DNA of 64,000 nt from Chloroflexota bacterium (GTDB lineage Bacteria; Chloroflexota; Limnocylindria; Limnocylindrales; CSP1-4). Position numbers and translations under genes: made by a program. The DNA lies in the NCBI GenBank assembly GCA_021786385.1, contig JAJYNJ010000076.1, positions 1 to 64,000 of the forward strand, written 5' to 3'. Numbering within the stretch: position 1 is the stretch's first letter; each line of letters starts with the position of its first letter. A model generated the notes under the pieces. It was not told where the DNA came from. It saw nothing but the letters and a program-made list of their open reading frames with translations, and did no database searches. Positions 8,471-18,027 of the stretch are shown in pieces.

Positions 8471-10353
8471 TGCTGGCCCCCACCCCCACCGCCACCGCCC
8501 GGGAGCAGGCCCGGCAACCCGCCACCAGAGCTGCTGGTGCCCGTCTGCGGCGCGGCCGTCCCGGTGACGACGCGTTCACCCTCGGTCAGGCCGGACTTGA
8601 TCTCGGCCAGCGTGGAGGTGACGAGCCCGACCTGGACCGTTCGGTCGTGTGGCCGGCCGGCAGCGTCGAGGACGCGGACCGTGTACTGGCCCGGACTCCC
8701 GGCCAGCGCGACGGACGGCACTGCAAGCACGCCCGGCGCCTGTGCCGTGGTGACGGCGATCTGGGCGCTCATCCCTGCCGCGGTCCCGGGTGGCGCTGCG
8801 TTGAGCGCGATGACGATCGGGTAACTCACGACGCCGGACGACCCAGAGATGGAGCCCGTCAGCCCGATCGAGAGCAGCGTGCCGGCTGCGGTGGCCCCGA
8901 GCGCGCTGATCGCCACGTTGGCCGCCTGGCCGACCCGCAGGGAGGGCAAGTCGGTCTCCGTGACGGTCCCGGTGACCTGCCACCCACCGACGGCGACCGC
9001 AACGTCAGGGGCGGCGGGCGCCGCCGCGCCAGCGACGACGTTGACCGCGGTGACTACACCGTCGAACGGGCTGCGCAGCGTGGCGCCGTCGAGCGTGAGC
9101 TGCGCCTGGCGGACCGACTCCTGGGCGCTGACGAGCGCGGCGGCGTCCGATGCGAGCACCGAGGCCGTTGCCCCGACGACCTTCGAGGCGTACCCGTGCT
9201 GGGCGATCGAGAGCGACAGACTGGCCGCGGCGATCTGGCCGGCTGCCTGATCGAGCGACGAGCGGTGCTGCAGCGTCAGGGTGTCGAGTTGCTGCTGCGC
9301 CTGGGTAATGGCGGCCTGGTCGGCCTGCAGCGTGGCCGTGGGCGGACCGGCCGCCTGGTCGGCGGCAAGCTTCGCCTGTGCCGCCTGGAGGGCCTGCTGC
9401 GCCTGGCTCAGCTTGAGGGCGTTCTGCTGCGCGAGCGCCGACGCCTGGCTGTCGGAGGCCTGGTTCTGCAGCGTCAGCAGGGCGAGTTGCTGCTGGGCCT
9501 GGATCACCGCCGCCTGGTCGGCGGCGATCTTCGCAGGGTCGGGTGGAAGCGGCGAGCTCGACGGGACCGGCACCGGGATCGAGTCCCGCGCCAGCTGCGC
9601 CTGCGCCAGTTGGAGAGCCTGTTGCGCCTGGCTCAGCTTGAGCGCGTTCTGCTGCGCGAGCGCGGACGCCTGGCCCGCGGCGGCCTGGTTCTGCAGCGTC
9701 AGCATGTCGACTTGCTGCTGCGCCTGGGTAATGGCAGCCTGGTCGGCCTGCAGCGTGGCCGTGGGCGGACCGGCCGCCTGGTCGGCGGCAAGCTTCGCCT
9801 GTGCCGCCTGGAGGGCCTGCTGCGCCTGGCTCAGTCGCAAGGCACTCTGACGGGCCGTGTCGGCCTGGCTCTGCTTCGCGAGGCTGAGCTGTTGCTGCGC
9901 CTGCACAATGGCGTCGTAGGCGGAGGCCCGATCGGCGGCGCTCGGACCGGCCTTGTCCACGGCCAGCCGTGCCTGCGCCACGGCAAGGCTCGCCTTGGCC
10001 AGCGCCAGGGACGCGGCGGCGGCGGCCGTGTCGGCCGTCGCCAGAATGGCGCCCTTGGTCACCCGGTCGCCCGGCTTGACAGCGACGCGCTTGACGACCC
10101 AGGTCGTGGCTCCAGAGCTGGCAGAGGCAGGAACCCCGGTTTCCAGGACCGGGCTCGCGCCGAAGGCGAGATCGTAGATCGCCGCCCAGCGGACGGATCC
10201 GCTCGCAGCCATCTGGCGGGCAACGGTGGTCCGTATCACTGCAGACGTCAGGTACTGCGTGGACCCCGAGCCACCGGGCGAGATGATGACGAACCCGGCG
10301 GTCCCGACGCCGACCGCGAGCAGGATGACGGTCACGGCGACTTTCCACTTCAT
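8467..10353 (-). CDS. HlyD/MacA-family periplasmic adaptor with extended repetitive coiled-coil
   Basis: N-terminal TM, barrel-sandwich segments, long Gln/Ala-rich coiled-coil with internal repeats, C-terminal TVQVGLVTSTLAEIKSGLTEGERVVTG. Confidence 0.88.
   Translation of the reverse strand: MKWKVAVTVILLAVGVGTAGFVIISPGGSGSTQYLTSAVIRTTVARQMAASGSVRWAAIYDLAFGASPVLETGVPASASSGATTWVVKRVAVKPGDRVTKGAILATADTAAAAASLALAKASLAVAQARLAVDKAGPSAADRASAYDAIVQAQQQLSLAKQSQADTARQSALRLSQAQQALQAAQAKLAADQAAGPPTATLQADQAAITQAQQQVDMLTLQNQAAAGQASALAQQNALKLSQAQQALQLAQAQLARDSIPVPVPSSSPLPPDPAKIAADQAAVIQAQQQLALLTLQNQASDSQASALAQQNALKLSQAQQALQAAQAKLAADQAAGPPTATLQADQAAITQAQQQLDTLTLQHRSSLDQAAGQIAAASLSLSIAQHGYASKVVGATASVLASDAAALVSAQESVRQAQLTLDGATLRSPFDGVVTAVNVVAGAAAPAAPDVAVAVGGWQVTGTVTETDLPSLRVGQAANVAISALGATAAGTLLSIGLTGSISGSSGVVSYPIVIALNAAPPGTAAGMSAQIAVTTAQAPGVLAVPSVALAGSPGQYTVRVLDAAGRPHDRTVQVGLVTSTLAEIKSGLTEGERVVTGTAAPQTGTSSSGGGLPGLLPGGGGGGGGQQ
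9281..9834. repeat. Near-identical about 130-bp direct repeats inside the HlyD gene (9281-9411 and 9704-9834, 423 bp apart)
   Basis: Both copies read ...TTGCTGCTGCGCCTGGGTAATGGC[G/A]GCCTGGTCGGCCTGCAGCGTGGCCGTGGGCGGACCGGCC...GCCTGGCTCAG with about two differences. Confidence 0.9.
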
Positions 10354-10465
10354 CTGTGACTTGCCTCGGGCTTCTCCGTCGACTGGCGTCCGGGAGTCCG
10401 CGCCCTGGGCATCGCACGCCTAGGCAACCCGAAACCGCCTTCGACACACTGTGCGGGAGGGAACA

Positions 10466-10482
10466 TGAAGCGACGGTGAATC
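10466..10482. promoter_or_regulatory. Putative response-regulator operator upstream of efflux operon (TGAAGCGACGGTGAATC)
   Basis: 16/17 identical to the motif at 11080-11096; about 115 bp upstream of the HlyD start. Confidence 0.45.
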
Positions 10483-10610
10483 CCAGGCGGGGCCCTCCGG
10501 CGATTCCGCTGTCGGCGAGCCGGTGGACCCTGGCTCTCCGCGACACGGACGGCTGAGGCTCGGGGTCCCTGGATGCACCACCCGCCGCGGCATGTGGGTT
10601 CGGACAACAG

Positions 10611-10644
10611 GTGGGGCCACCGGTCGTGCCACCGATGGCCCCAC
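10611..10644. terminator. Strong hairpin (GTGGGGCCA...TGGCCCCAC) downstream of the small secreted protein gene; no T-tract
   Basis: GTGGGGCCAccggtcgtgccaccgaTGGCCCCAC: 9-bp perfect arms with further CGGT/ACCG pairing. Confidence 0.35.
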
Positions 10645-10690
10645 GGAGCTCTTCGGACCGTCACGCCGACGGCCTACCGGGAGCGAGCCG

Positions 10691-11011
10691 TCACTGCTCG
10701 CCCTGGAACTGGTAGTCGGCGATGCTGCCGGCCGCGTCCGTGTGCCCGCCAGGTCCATCGGTCTCAGCGGCCAAACCGGCCGCCTCCGGCGCCTCGACCC
10801 CGGCCGCCTCGGCGGACGCGGAGGCCGTGTCCGGTGCGGTCTGGTCGCCCTGCTGGACATCGACCTGCTGGCCGATGGCGCTCGACCCGCCGGTTGTCAC
10901 GGCCGTCGGGGGCGTCGTCGGGGAATTCGCGGCGAACGCGACGCCCGCGCCGCTGAGGAGCAGCACGGCCATCCCCGAGACGGCCGCGTTGCGAAGACGA
11001 GAGAGCATCAT
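10691..11011 (-). CDS. Small secreted Ala/Glu-rich protein
   Basis: Signal peptide MMLSRLRNAAVSGMAVLLLSGAGVAFA, then a low-complexity acidic mature part; divergent from the response regulator. Confidence 0.6.
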   Translation of the reverse strand: MMLSRLRNAAVSGMAVLLLSGAGVAFAANSPTTPPTAVTTGGSSAIGQQVDVQQGDQTAPDTASASAEAAGVEAPEAAGLAAETDGPGGHTDAAGSIADYQFQGEQ

Positions 11012-11078
11012 GGTGATCGCTCCTGTACCCGGATCAGGCCCGCTGCCCGATCGCTGCGGGCAGAGTGGCAGCTGCACC

Positions 11079-11096
11079 GTGAGGCGACGGTGAATC
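11079..11096. promoter_or_regulatory. Putative response-regulator operator (GTGAGGCGACGGTGAATC) between the divergent small secreted protein and response regulator genes
   Basis: GTGA half-sites at 11079 and 11090 (11-bp period, typical of OmpR/PhoB-type sites); shared with 10466-10482. Confidence 0.45.
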
Positions 11097-11211
11097 TGTC
11101 CGGGCCTCGGATTCATCGACCGCTCGTCCTCGGCCGCGACAATGGTGGACGCGATGGACCGCACCAGCATCAGCAGCTGCGATCTGCGCACGCCGTGACC
11201 GAGCGCGTGCC

Positions 11212-11964
11212 GTGAAGCTCCTGCTCCTCGAAGACGACGTACGCCTGAGCGGCCTGCTGCAGCGCGGTCTGCGCGCCGACGGCCACGCGGTGGACGCCGC
11301 GGCGACCATCGAGGATGGGCGCTGGCATGTGTCCGAGGGCACCTACGACGCCCTGATCCTGGACGTGATGCTCCCCGACGGTGACGGCTTCGCGTTCTGC
11401 GCCGAGCTGCGCGCCGCGGGCAACTGGACGCCCGTCCTGATGTTGACCGCTCGCGATGCGGTCGAAGACCGGGTGCGCGGGCTGGACGTAGGGGCGGACG
11501 ACTACCTCGTGAAGCCGTTCGCGTTCGTCGAGCTGCTGGCCCGGCTGAGGGCCCTGGTCCGGCGAGGCCCCAGCGCACGACCCACGGTGCTCACCGTGGG
11601 CGCGCTCGCGCTCGATCCGGCCACCCATCGGGTGACGGTGGCGGGACGGGAGGTGCCCTTCTCGTCACGGCAGTTTGCCCTGCTCGAGTTCCTGGCGCGA
11701 CACCCCGACGAGGTGGTGTCACGGACCCAGATCATCGAGCGCGTCTGGGACTGGGCGTACGAGGGGACCTCGAACATCGTCGACGTCTACGTTCATGCGC
11801 TGCGCGTGCGCCTCCGCGAGCACCCGGAGAGCCCCCCGCTGGACACCGTCCGGGACGTCGGCTACGTGCTCCGCACGCCGCCGGCGAAGCCGCTGCGCAC
11901 CGCGAAGGCGTCGGGCTCGACGCTGGCACCGCCCTCCGCCCCTCCAGAACACGGCCCCGGATGA
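11212..11964 (+). CDS. OmpR/PhoB-family response regulator
   Basis: MKLLLLEDDVRLSGLLQRGL...ALILDVMLPDGDGFAFC...MLTARDAVEDRVRGLDVGADDYLVKPF plus winged-helix effector domain. Confidence 0.95.
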   Translation: MKLLLLEDDVRLSGLLQRGLRADGHAVDAAATIEDGRWHVSEGTYDALILDVMLPDGDGFAFCAELRAAGNWTPVLMLTARDAVEDRVRGLDVGADDYLVKPFAFVELLARLRALVRRGPSARPTVLTVGALALDPATHRVTVAGREVPFSSRQFALLEFLARHPDEVVSRTQIIERVWDWAYEGTSNIVDVYVHALRVRLREHPESPPLDTVRDVGYVLRTPPAKPLRTAKASGSTLAPPSAPPEHGPG

Positions 11965-13370
11965 CGCTCCGTACCCGCCTGGCGCTCACCTATGCGGCAG
12001 CGCTGGCGCTCACCCTGGCGCTCGCCGGGCTGACGGTCTGGTGGCAGCTCGGGGTCGGGCTACAGGCCTCACTCGACCAGACCCTGCAGACGCGCGCGGC
12101 CGACGTGGCGACCTCGCTCGAGAACGGGGGCCAGGCCGGGCTCCAGGAGAGCAACACGACCGAGTCCGGCGTGTTCACGCTGATCGTGGACGCCGGCGGG
12201 CATCTCGTGGATGCCACCGCCAACGCGCCCGCCGGGCTGCCGTTGCCGGCGGCGGGCGCGGCGCGCCAGGTCCAGCAGGGCGGGGTGGCCTACCTGCTGC
12301 GCGCGGTCAGCACGCAGGGCGGCGGCATGGTGGTGGCGGGCAGCAGCCTGGAGACGATCAAGCACGCGCAGGCAAGCCTGGCCATCGTGCTCCTCGTGGT
12401 CGGCATGGGGGCCGGTCTCCTCTCGCTGCTCGGCGGCTGGTGGCTGGCCGGGCGGGCGCTGCGGCCAGTCGCCGCGCTTACGCTGGAGGCAGCGGCCATC
12501 GGGACCGCCGATCTCGACCGGCGACTCCCGGAGCCCGCGACCAACGACGAGCTGGGACGGCTCGCGCGCACCCTCAACGGCATGCTGGATCGACTGGAAC
12601 ACGGCGTGCAACAGCAGCGGCGTTTCGTCGCCGCGGCGTCCCACGACCTGCGCAGCCCGCTGGCCGCGCTCCAGGCGGAGCTCGAGCTCGCCGCACGACC
12701 GGGCACCGACGCGTCCGAGCTCCGCGACGCGGTGGTGGCCGCCCATGCCGACGCGGTCCGGCTCGCCGACTTTGCCACGGCGCTGCTGGAGCTCTCGACC
12801 GCGGAGGCTGACGGACGGGCTCTGGTGCGCCGGCCAGTCCGCGTGGACGACCTGGTGGAATCGGTGGTGGCGCGCACAGCAGCCGTGGCGGCGCAACGCC
12901 GGGTGGCCGTCGTCCAGCGAGCGTGCGACCGCGCGGTCGAGGTCGACCGCGTACGCCTCGAACAGTCGATCAGCAACCTGCTCACGAACGCCATCCTCTA
13001 CAGCCCGATGGGGTCGCAGGTGGACGTCCTGGCCGATGTGGAGGATGCCGCTACCGGCGGCACCGCGCGGGGCCCCGGGGACACGGGGCGCTCGGGCGGT
13101 CAAGCCGGCGCGACGCACGGCTTCACGCTGGTGGTGGAGGTGCTCGACCGCGGGCCGGGCCTCCCGGACGCTGTGCGCGAGCATCTGTTCGAACCGTTCC
13201 AGCGCGGCCCGAACGCGACCGGGCCGGGCTTCGGGCTCGGGCTGGCTACGGCCGCCGCCGGGGTACGAGCGCACCGCGGCACGATCGGCGCCGAGCCTCG
13301 AGAGGGTGGCGGGACGCGATTCTGGCTGGGCGTGCCGGCCGTCACTGCACGCAAGAGCCTGGTCACGTGA
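11961..13370 (+). CDS. Sensor histidine kinase (HAMP, HisKA, HATPase_c)
   Basis: VAAASHDLRSPLAALQAELELA H-box; N-box QSISNLLTNAILYSP; G-boxes DRGPGLPD, GPGFGLGLAT; overlaps response regulator by 4 bp. Confidence 0.95.
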   Translation: MTLRTRLALTYAAALALTLALAGLTVWWQLGVGLQASLDQTLQTRAADVATSLENGGQAGLQESNTTESGVFTLIVDAGGHLVDATANAPAGLPLPAAGAARQVQQGGVAYLLRAVSTQGGGMVVAGSSLETIKHAQASLAIVLLVVGMGAGLLSLLGGWWLAGRALRPVAALTLEAAAIGTADLDRRLPEPATNDELGRLARTLNGMLDRLEHGVQQQRRFVAAASHDLRSPLAALQAELELAARPGTDASELRDAVVAAHADAVRLADFATALLELSTAEADGRALVRRPVRVDDLVESVVARTAAVAAQRRVAVVQRACDRAVEVDRVRLEQSISNLLTNAILYSPMGSQVDVLADVEDAATGGTARGPGDTGRSGGQAGATHGFTLVVEVLDRGPGLPDAVREHLFEPFQRGPNATGPGFGLGLATAAAGVRAHRGTIGAEPREGGGTRFWLGVPAVTARKSLVT

Positions 13371-13589
13371 GACCCCAAGCTCCCACCGGCAACGTGGCTT
13401 GGCCCCGGCTGGCGCGTACGGCCTCTTCTTGATGCACGACGTGCGGCATCCGCTCCTCGCCGAACTGACGCTCGTGGCACCCCTCATGGGCGTAGGGCTT
13501 CTCCTGCTGGGCGACGCCCTACTTCAGCCTGCCGCAGCGTGAGTCGGGGGCGTGGGCCGGCTAGTGCCATCCCCGAACGGCCCCGCGCT

Positions 13590-14580
13590 CCCCCGATCCC
13601 AGATGCCGCCCGGTTCGGCGTCGGCGTGGTGCTTGCCAAGGCGATGTTGGCACGCGTGACTGCAGCAGCGGTGCCGCGCCCCGGGCGGCCGTCTCCCCGG
13701 GTAGGGACGGACTTGGTTCGAGGCGCATCTGTGAAGCTCGGCCGCTCCCCGCTCGCGCCGCCAGCCGGGCTGCGCCAGCGTGGCCCCGCATCGTCTCGAC
13801 CCCCTCGCGGCGTGGGACGCTGGCTGGTACATCCGGATCGCGCAGCGCGGCCACCACGCCACGCCCCAGGCGTTGAGCGCGACGAACCTCCACTACGACT
13901 TCGCCTTCTTCCCCCTCTGGCCAATCGGCATCCGCCTCTCCACGCTCGGGCTGCTCCCTGCTGCCCTCAGCGCGGTGCTGCTTGCCAACCTGCTCTTCGT
14001 GGCGGCCGCCGTCCTGCTGTGGAAGCTCCTGGCCGAGCGGTTCCGACCGGCCCTGGCCACCCGGGCGCTCGCGCTCCTCGCCTTCTGCCCGGCGTCCTAC
14101 GTCTTCTCCCTGGGCGTATACCGAGCCGCTGTTCCTGGTTCTCGCCGCGGGCTACTTCCTGAGTCGCACGCATGCCGTCCGGCGCGGCGTGCTTGCCGCA
14201 CTGGCCATGGCCACGCGCATCGCGGGGGCCGCCATCGTGGCGTCCGCGGCCGTGGCGTCCGCGGCGATCGTCGCCCTACGAACGCGGGGTGCCGAGCGCC
14301 GTGCCGCGCTGCTCGCCGTGGCACTCGGGCGCGCGGCATTCGCCGCCTGGTGGAGCTTCATCGCGCTCCTCATGCACGATCCCTTGGGCTTCCTGCGCGG
14401 ATCCCCGAGCTGGGGCCGCTCGGGCGGACTCGTGCAGATCCTCGATCTGGTCCGCCACCATGACCTCCGCCGGCTCGCTGGGGTCGGCGGCACGGGTCGC
14501 GCGGCCTTCCCGACCGCGGCCATCACGACCCGCGGACACGGCCCCGACCAGCTGGCACGCCACACGGCATCTCGCCGAGC
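13590..14580 (+). pseudogene. Degenerate PIG-V/mannosyltransferase-like membrane protein (frameshifted)
   Basis: LAAWDAGWYIRIAQRG...LHYDFAFFPLWPIGIRL...FCPASYVFSLGVY in one frame continues as TEPLFLVLAAGYFLSRTHAVRRGVLAALAMATRIAG...AFAAWWSFIALLMHDPLGFLRG in another; frameshift near 14118. Confidence 0.6.
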
Positions 14581-14827
14581 GTGCCCAGCCGGATAGCCTC
14601 GCTTCTCGGGTGTGGCGCGGGCAGGACCGGCGGATCGGGAGCTGCTCGCGACGGTGCCTTGGCCACCGGCACCGTCGCCACTGGCCGTGGCGGGCGCTCA
14701 ACTCCCGTTGGCCCACGCCGGCCGCGGCGCGCAAGGCAACATCCGGGTCGCCGTCGAGCGCGTGGGCCGACCTTGTGACTCGCGTCAGGGAGACTCACGG
14801 GTGGCTGCCGCTCCGGCAGTCGTGCGC

Positions 14828-15655
14828 TCAGCGTCGCAGGTGCAGCGCCACCGCCTGTGCCTGTGCTTCGAGGCCGTCGTCGAGCGGCGCGAGCGCGACC
14901 TCGCCGTACCGACGCTGCAGCGCGAGCCCGATCAGGTGGTCAGCCAAGGCCGGGTTCTTGGGGAGGACCGGGCCGTGCAGGTAGGTGCCGTAGGCGTGCC
15001 GATAGATGGCCCCCTCGGTGCGGTCCTTGCCGTTGTTGCCCGCGCCCATGACAACGCGCCCGAGCGGTCGCGCCCCCGCCCCCAGATAGGTCCGACCGCC
15101 GTGGTTCTCGAACCCGACGAGTCTCCGGCCCTCCCACTCGACGACCATATTGCCGACCATCCGGCCGCGCCCAGCGCTCGTGATGTCCGTGATCTTGGTC
15201 TGCTCCTCGGCCGCCCAGTGGATCGTCTCGGCATCGAAGACCCCCAGGCCCGCGAGGTCGTCACCGCGGAACGGACGGTATAGGCGACCCCACATCTGGT
15301 AGCCGGCGCAGATGAGCAGCGCAACGCTTCCAGCCTCGATCGCGGTACGGATCGCGTCGCCTTTCACCACCACCAGGTCGCGCGCGATCAGGCGCTGCTG
15401 GGAGTCGGCACCGCCGCCCATGAAGAAGAGATCGACGGCGGACGGGTCGATCGGCGTGTCGACCTCGAGCGGCAGGACCTCGGCGGCGATGCCGCGCCAG
15501 CGGCAGCGTTGCTCGAGACACAGCACGTTGCCCCAGTCGCCGTACTGGCTCAGCACGCTCGGGTAGAGGTAGCCGATCGTCAGCCTCAGAGCGCTCCGGC
15601 GAGCCGGATCGGGTGTGCCCGTCGACCTACATGCCTCCTCGTCGGGGGTGCTCAT
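14828..15655 (-). CDS. gatD: Lipid II isoglutaminyl synthase, glutamine amidotransferase subunit GatD
   Basis: LRLTIGYLYPSVLSQYGDWGNVLCLEQRCRWRGI...LLICAGYQMWG...VGFENHGGRTYLG; ATGA-coupled to MurT. Confidence 0.92.
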   Translation of the reverse strand: MSTPDEEACRSTGTPDPARRSALRLTIGYLYPSVLSQYGDWGNVLCLEQRCRWRGIAAEVLPLEVDTPIDPSAVDLFFMGGGADSQQRLIARDLVVVKGDAIRTAIEAGSVALLICAGYQMWGRLYRPFRGDDLAGLGVFDAETIHWAAEEQTKITDITSAGRGRMVGNMVVEWEGRRLVGFENHGGRTYLGAGARPLGRVVMGAGNNGKDRTEGAIYRHAYGTYLHGPVLPKNPALADHLIGLALQRRYGEVALAPLDDGLEAQAQAVALHLRR

Positions 15656-17070
15656 GTCTGCCAGAAGGGCCGCAGATGCCCGCGCCGCACGAATGCCGCC
15701 CGCAGCGCCCACATCGCCGTGTAGGTCGTGATGATGGTGAGCTCCTCGCCGGGCGGCGTGCGGCGCAGCGCCTGATCAGCGGCTTGGCGCAGCGCGGGGA
15801 TGATCGAGAGCCCCCCGGGGTTACTTGCCAGCCCGTCGAGCGCGGACGCGTACTTGAGCCTGACCGCCAGGTCTGCAGCGCGGTGGCCCGAGGCGATCAC
15901 CCATTCCAGGCGGCCGCGCAGTTGTTCGAAGCCCGCGTCCCAGATCCAGGACACGTCCCGGCTGTCCTGCGTGTTGTCGTTGAGGGCGAGCACCAGCCGC
16001 AGGGCGTTGCGCTTGCGGAGCAGGACCTCGGTGACCTGGTCGAAGCTACTCGGGTTCTTCACCAGCGCGAGCAGCACCCGGCGACCGTCGACAGCGAACG
16101 ACTCCAGGCGGCCGAAGGCACCCGCGACGCTGCCCACCGCCGCCCGCACGACGGCGGGCTCGACGCCGAGGCTGTAGGCGGTCGCGGCCGCCGCGATCGC
16201 GTTATACGCGTTGAAGAGGCCAGGCAGCGGGACCTCCAGCGTTTGGGGCCCCCAGGGCGTCTGCAGCTTGATCGTGGAGCCATCAAGCCCCCCGACCTCG
16301 ACGTGCCACGCCGACAGGCGGGGCGTGGGTCGGTGCCAGCCGCAAGCGACGCAGGCATAGTGGCCGAGGTGCGCGTAAAAGGAGAGGCTGTACTCGAGAT
16401 CGCTCATGCAGCGCGGACAGCGGCGCGAGTCGGCGCTGTGCTGCAGCTGCGGCCGTCCCCAGCGCACGTCCTCCAGTCCGTAGTAGAGCACCGGGTTCGG
16501 GACAGACTCCCCGAGATAGGCCACGAGCGGATCGTCGGCGTTGAGGATCAGCGTCGTGGTGGCCGGGAGGCGCTGCAGCGCCGTCGCCCAGAGCGACGCC
16601 ACGAAGTCGACCTCGAAGTAGCGGTCGAGCTGGTCGCGGCAGAGGTTCGTGATGAGGATCATTCGCGGCGCCAGCTCCGCGATCACCCGTGGCAGGTGAC
16701 CTTCGTCCACCTCGAAGACCCCGATGAGGTGCTCGCTGGCGGAGAGCCGCCCGCGCCAGCTGGCCTCGCTGAGGAGGGTCGTCGTAATGCCGCGCAGCAT
16801 GTTCGACCCCTCACGGTTCGTGATGGGGAGCAGGCCAGCGCCGCGCAGTGCCGCGGCGATCATGCGGGTGCTGGTGGTCTTCCCATTCGTGCCGGTGATG
16901 AGCAGGGAGCCGTTGCTGATGCCCTGCGCGAGCTCGCCGGTCAGCCGCGGATCGATGCGCTCGGCGACGAGGCCCGGCAGCGAGGTACCGCCACGACCCG
17001 AGCGACGCAGCAACGCGCGCGTCCCCTTGCCGACCCCCAGGGCAATCAACTGCGATGGGTGGAGCGCCAC
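15652..17070 (-). CDS. murT: Lipid II isoglutaminyl synthase, Mur ligase-like subunit MurT
   Basis: GSLLITGTNGKTTSTRMIAAALR; Cys4 zinc ribbon (CPRCMSDL...CVACGW); DUF1727 C-terminal region. Confidence 0.93.
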   Translation of the reverse strand: MALHPSQLIALGVGKGTRALLRRSGRGGTSLPGLVAERIDPRLTGELAQGISNGSLLITGTNGKTTSTRMIAAALRGAGLLPITNREGSNMLRGITTTLLSEASWRGRLSASEHLIGVFEVDEGHLPRVIAELAPRMILITNLCRDQLDRYFEVDFVASLWATALQRLPATTTLILNADDPLVAYLGESVPNPVLYYGLEDVRWGRPQLQHSADSRRCPRCMSDLEYSLSFYAHLGHYACVACGWHRPTPRLSAWHVEVGGLDGSTIKLQTPWGPQTLEVPLPGLFNAYNAIAAAATAYSLGVEPAVVRAAVGSVAGAFGRLESFAVDGRRVLLALVKNPSSFDQVTEVLLRKRNALRLVLALNDNTQDSRDVSWIWDAGFEQLRGRLEWVIASGHRAADLAVRLKYASALDGLASNPGGLSIIPALRQAADQALRRTPPGEELTIITTYTAMWALRAAFVRRGHLRPFWQT

Positions 17071-17088
17071 GATCTGACCACTCCCGGT

Positions 17089-18027
17089 TTAGCCGTGCTT
17101 CCGCGCCAGCAGCGAGATCCAGTACGGCCGGACGATCATCTCGATGACGGCGCACTGCTCGACAAACGACAACCCTTTGACCCGCGCGACGAACGGCGGA
17201 CTCGTCGAGTGCTCCGCGACGTCCAGCGCGATCTCCGCGTCGTAGTAATCGGTGAGCCGGAGGACCTGCAGCCCGTTCGCCTCGAGCCACGTCACGATGT
17301 CCGCCAGCTTCAGGTGGTTCTCCCAGACGTGGAGGAACTCGTCCACTACCCAGTCGTCGTCGTGGAGGTCGACCGGCGGCGCTGTATAGTAGTTCTTGAA
17401 GTTGCGGTCCGCCCCGGCCCACTCCCGCACGAGTGCGATCCTCCGGTCGAAGTCGAGCGGATCACCATCGCCGGCGAGCGTCCGAAGCATCTCCTGCTGG
17501 ACGCGACGCTCCCAGTTGCCGTAGTAACCGTAGATGCCGGTGCGCAGGATGCCGCCCGGCAGCAACGCGCGCGCCAGGATGGCCACGCCTTCGGCCGGAT
17601 CCGGCAGGTGGTGGATCGTGCCCCACGAGACGATGTACGCGAAGCGGTCGCGGTCCCCCATCTGCATGATGTCCTGGACCTGGGCGTGCGCATTCGACAC
17701 CCCCTCCGCCGCGAAGGTCGCGTTGGCCCGCTCGACGGAGACTGCCGAGAGGTCGTACCCAACGAACGTGGTGTCCGGGAACGCCTGGGCGTAGTCGAGC
17801 ATCATGAGGCCAGTGCCGCAGGCGAAATCGCCGAACTCCCGGCCCCGCGGGTCGATGCCGAGCTCGTCGAGAAAGCGCCGCACGTACGCGACGTGGTGAC
17901 GGTAGGTGTGCTTCCTCCGAGCCGGTGGGAACGGATGCCGGCGGTACATCTCCCGGACGCGCGCGATGATCTCCTCACGCGTCGCTGGCTGACTACCCCG
18001 TGGCACCGGTTGCCGTGCCGCTGCCAT
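17089..18027 (-). CDS. Class I SAM-dependent methyltransferase
   Basis: FGDFACGTGLMMLDYAQAFPDTTFVGYDLSAVSVERANATF; HHLPDPAEGVAILARALLPGGILRTGIYG. Confidence 0.85.
   Translation of the reverse strand: MAAARQPVPRGSQPATREEIIARVREMYRRHPFPPARRKHTYRHHVAYVRRFLDELGIDPRGREFGDFACGTGLMMLDYAQAFPDTTFVGYDLSAVSVERANATFAAEGVSNAHAQVQDIMQMGDRDRFAYIVSWGTIHHLPDPAEGVAILARALLPGGILRTGIYGYYGNWERRVQQEMLRTLAGDGDPLDFDRRIALVREWAGADRNFKNYYTAPPVDLHDDDWVVDEFLHVWENHLKLADIVTWLEANGLQVLRLTDYYDAEIALDVAEHSTSPPFVARVKGLSFVEQCAVIEMIVRPYWISLLARKHG

Noticed and set aside
9281-9834. CRISPR-like repeat array
   Set aside because: Repeats are long, coding, and within an adaptor coiled-coil; no short repeat-spacer pattern anywhere in the window.
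8470-10359. 629-aa forward ORF with repeats
   Set aside because: Exact antisense shadow of the HlyD gene; repeats arise from the coding strand.
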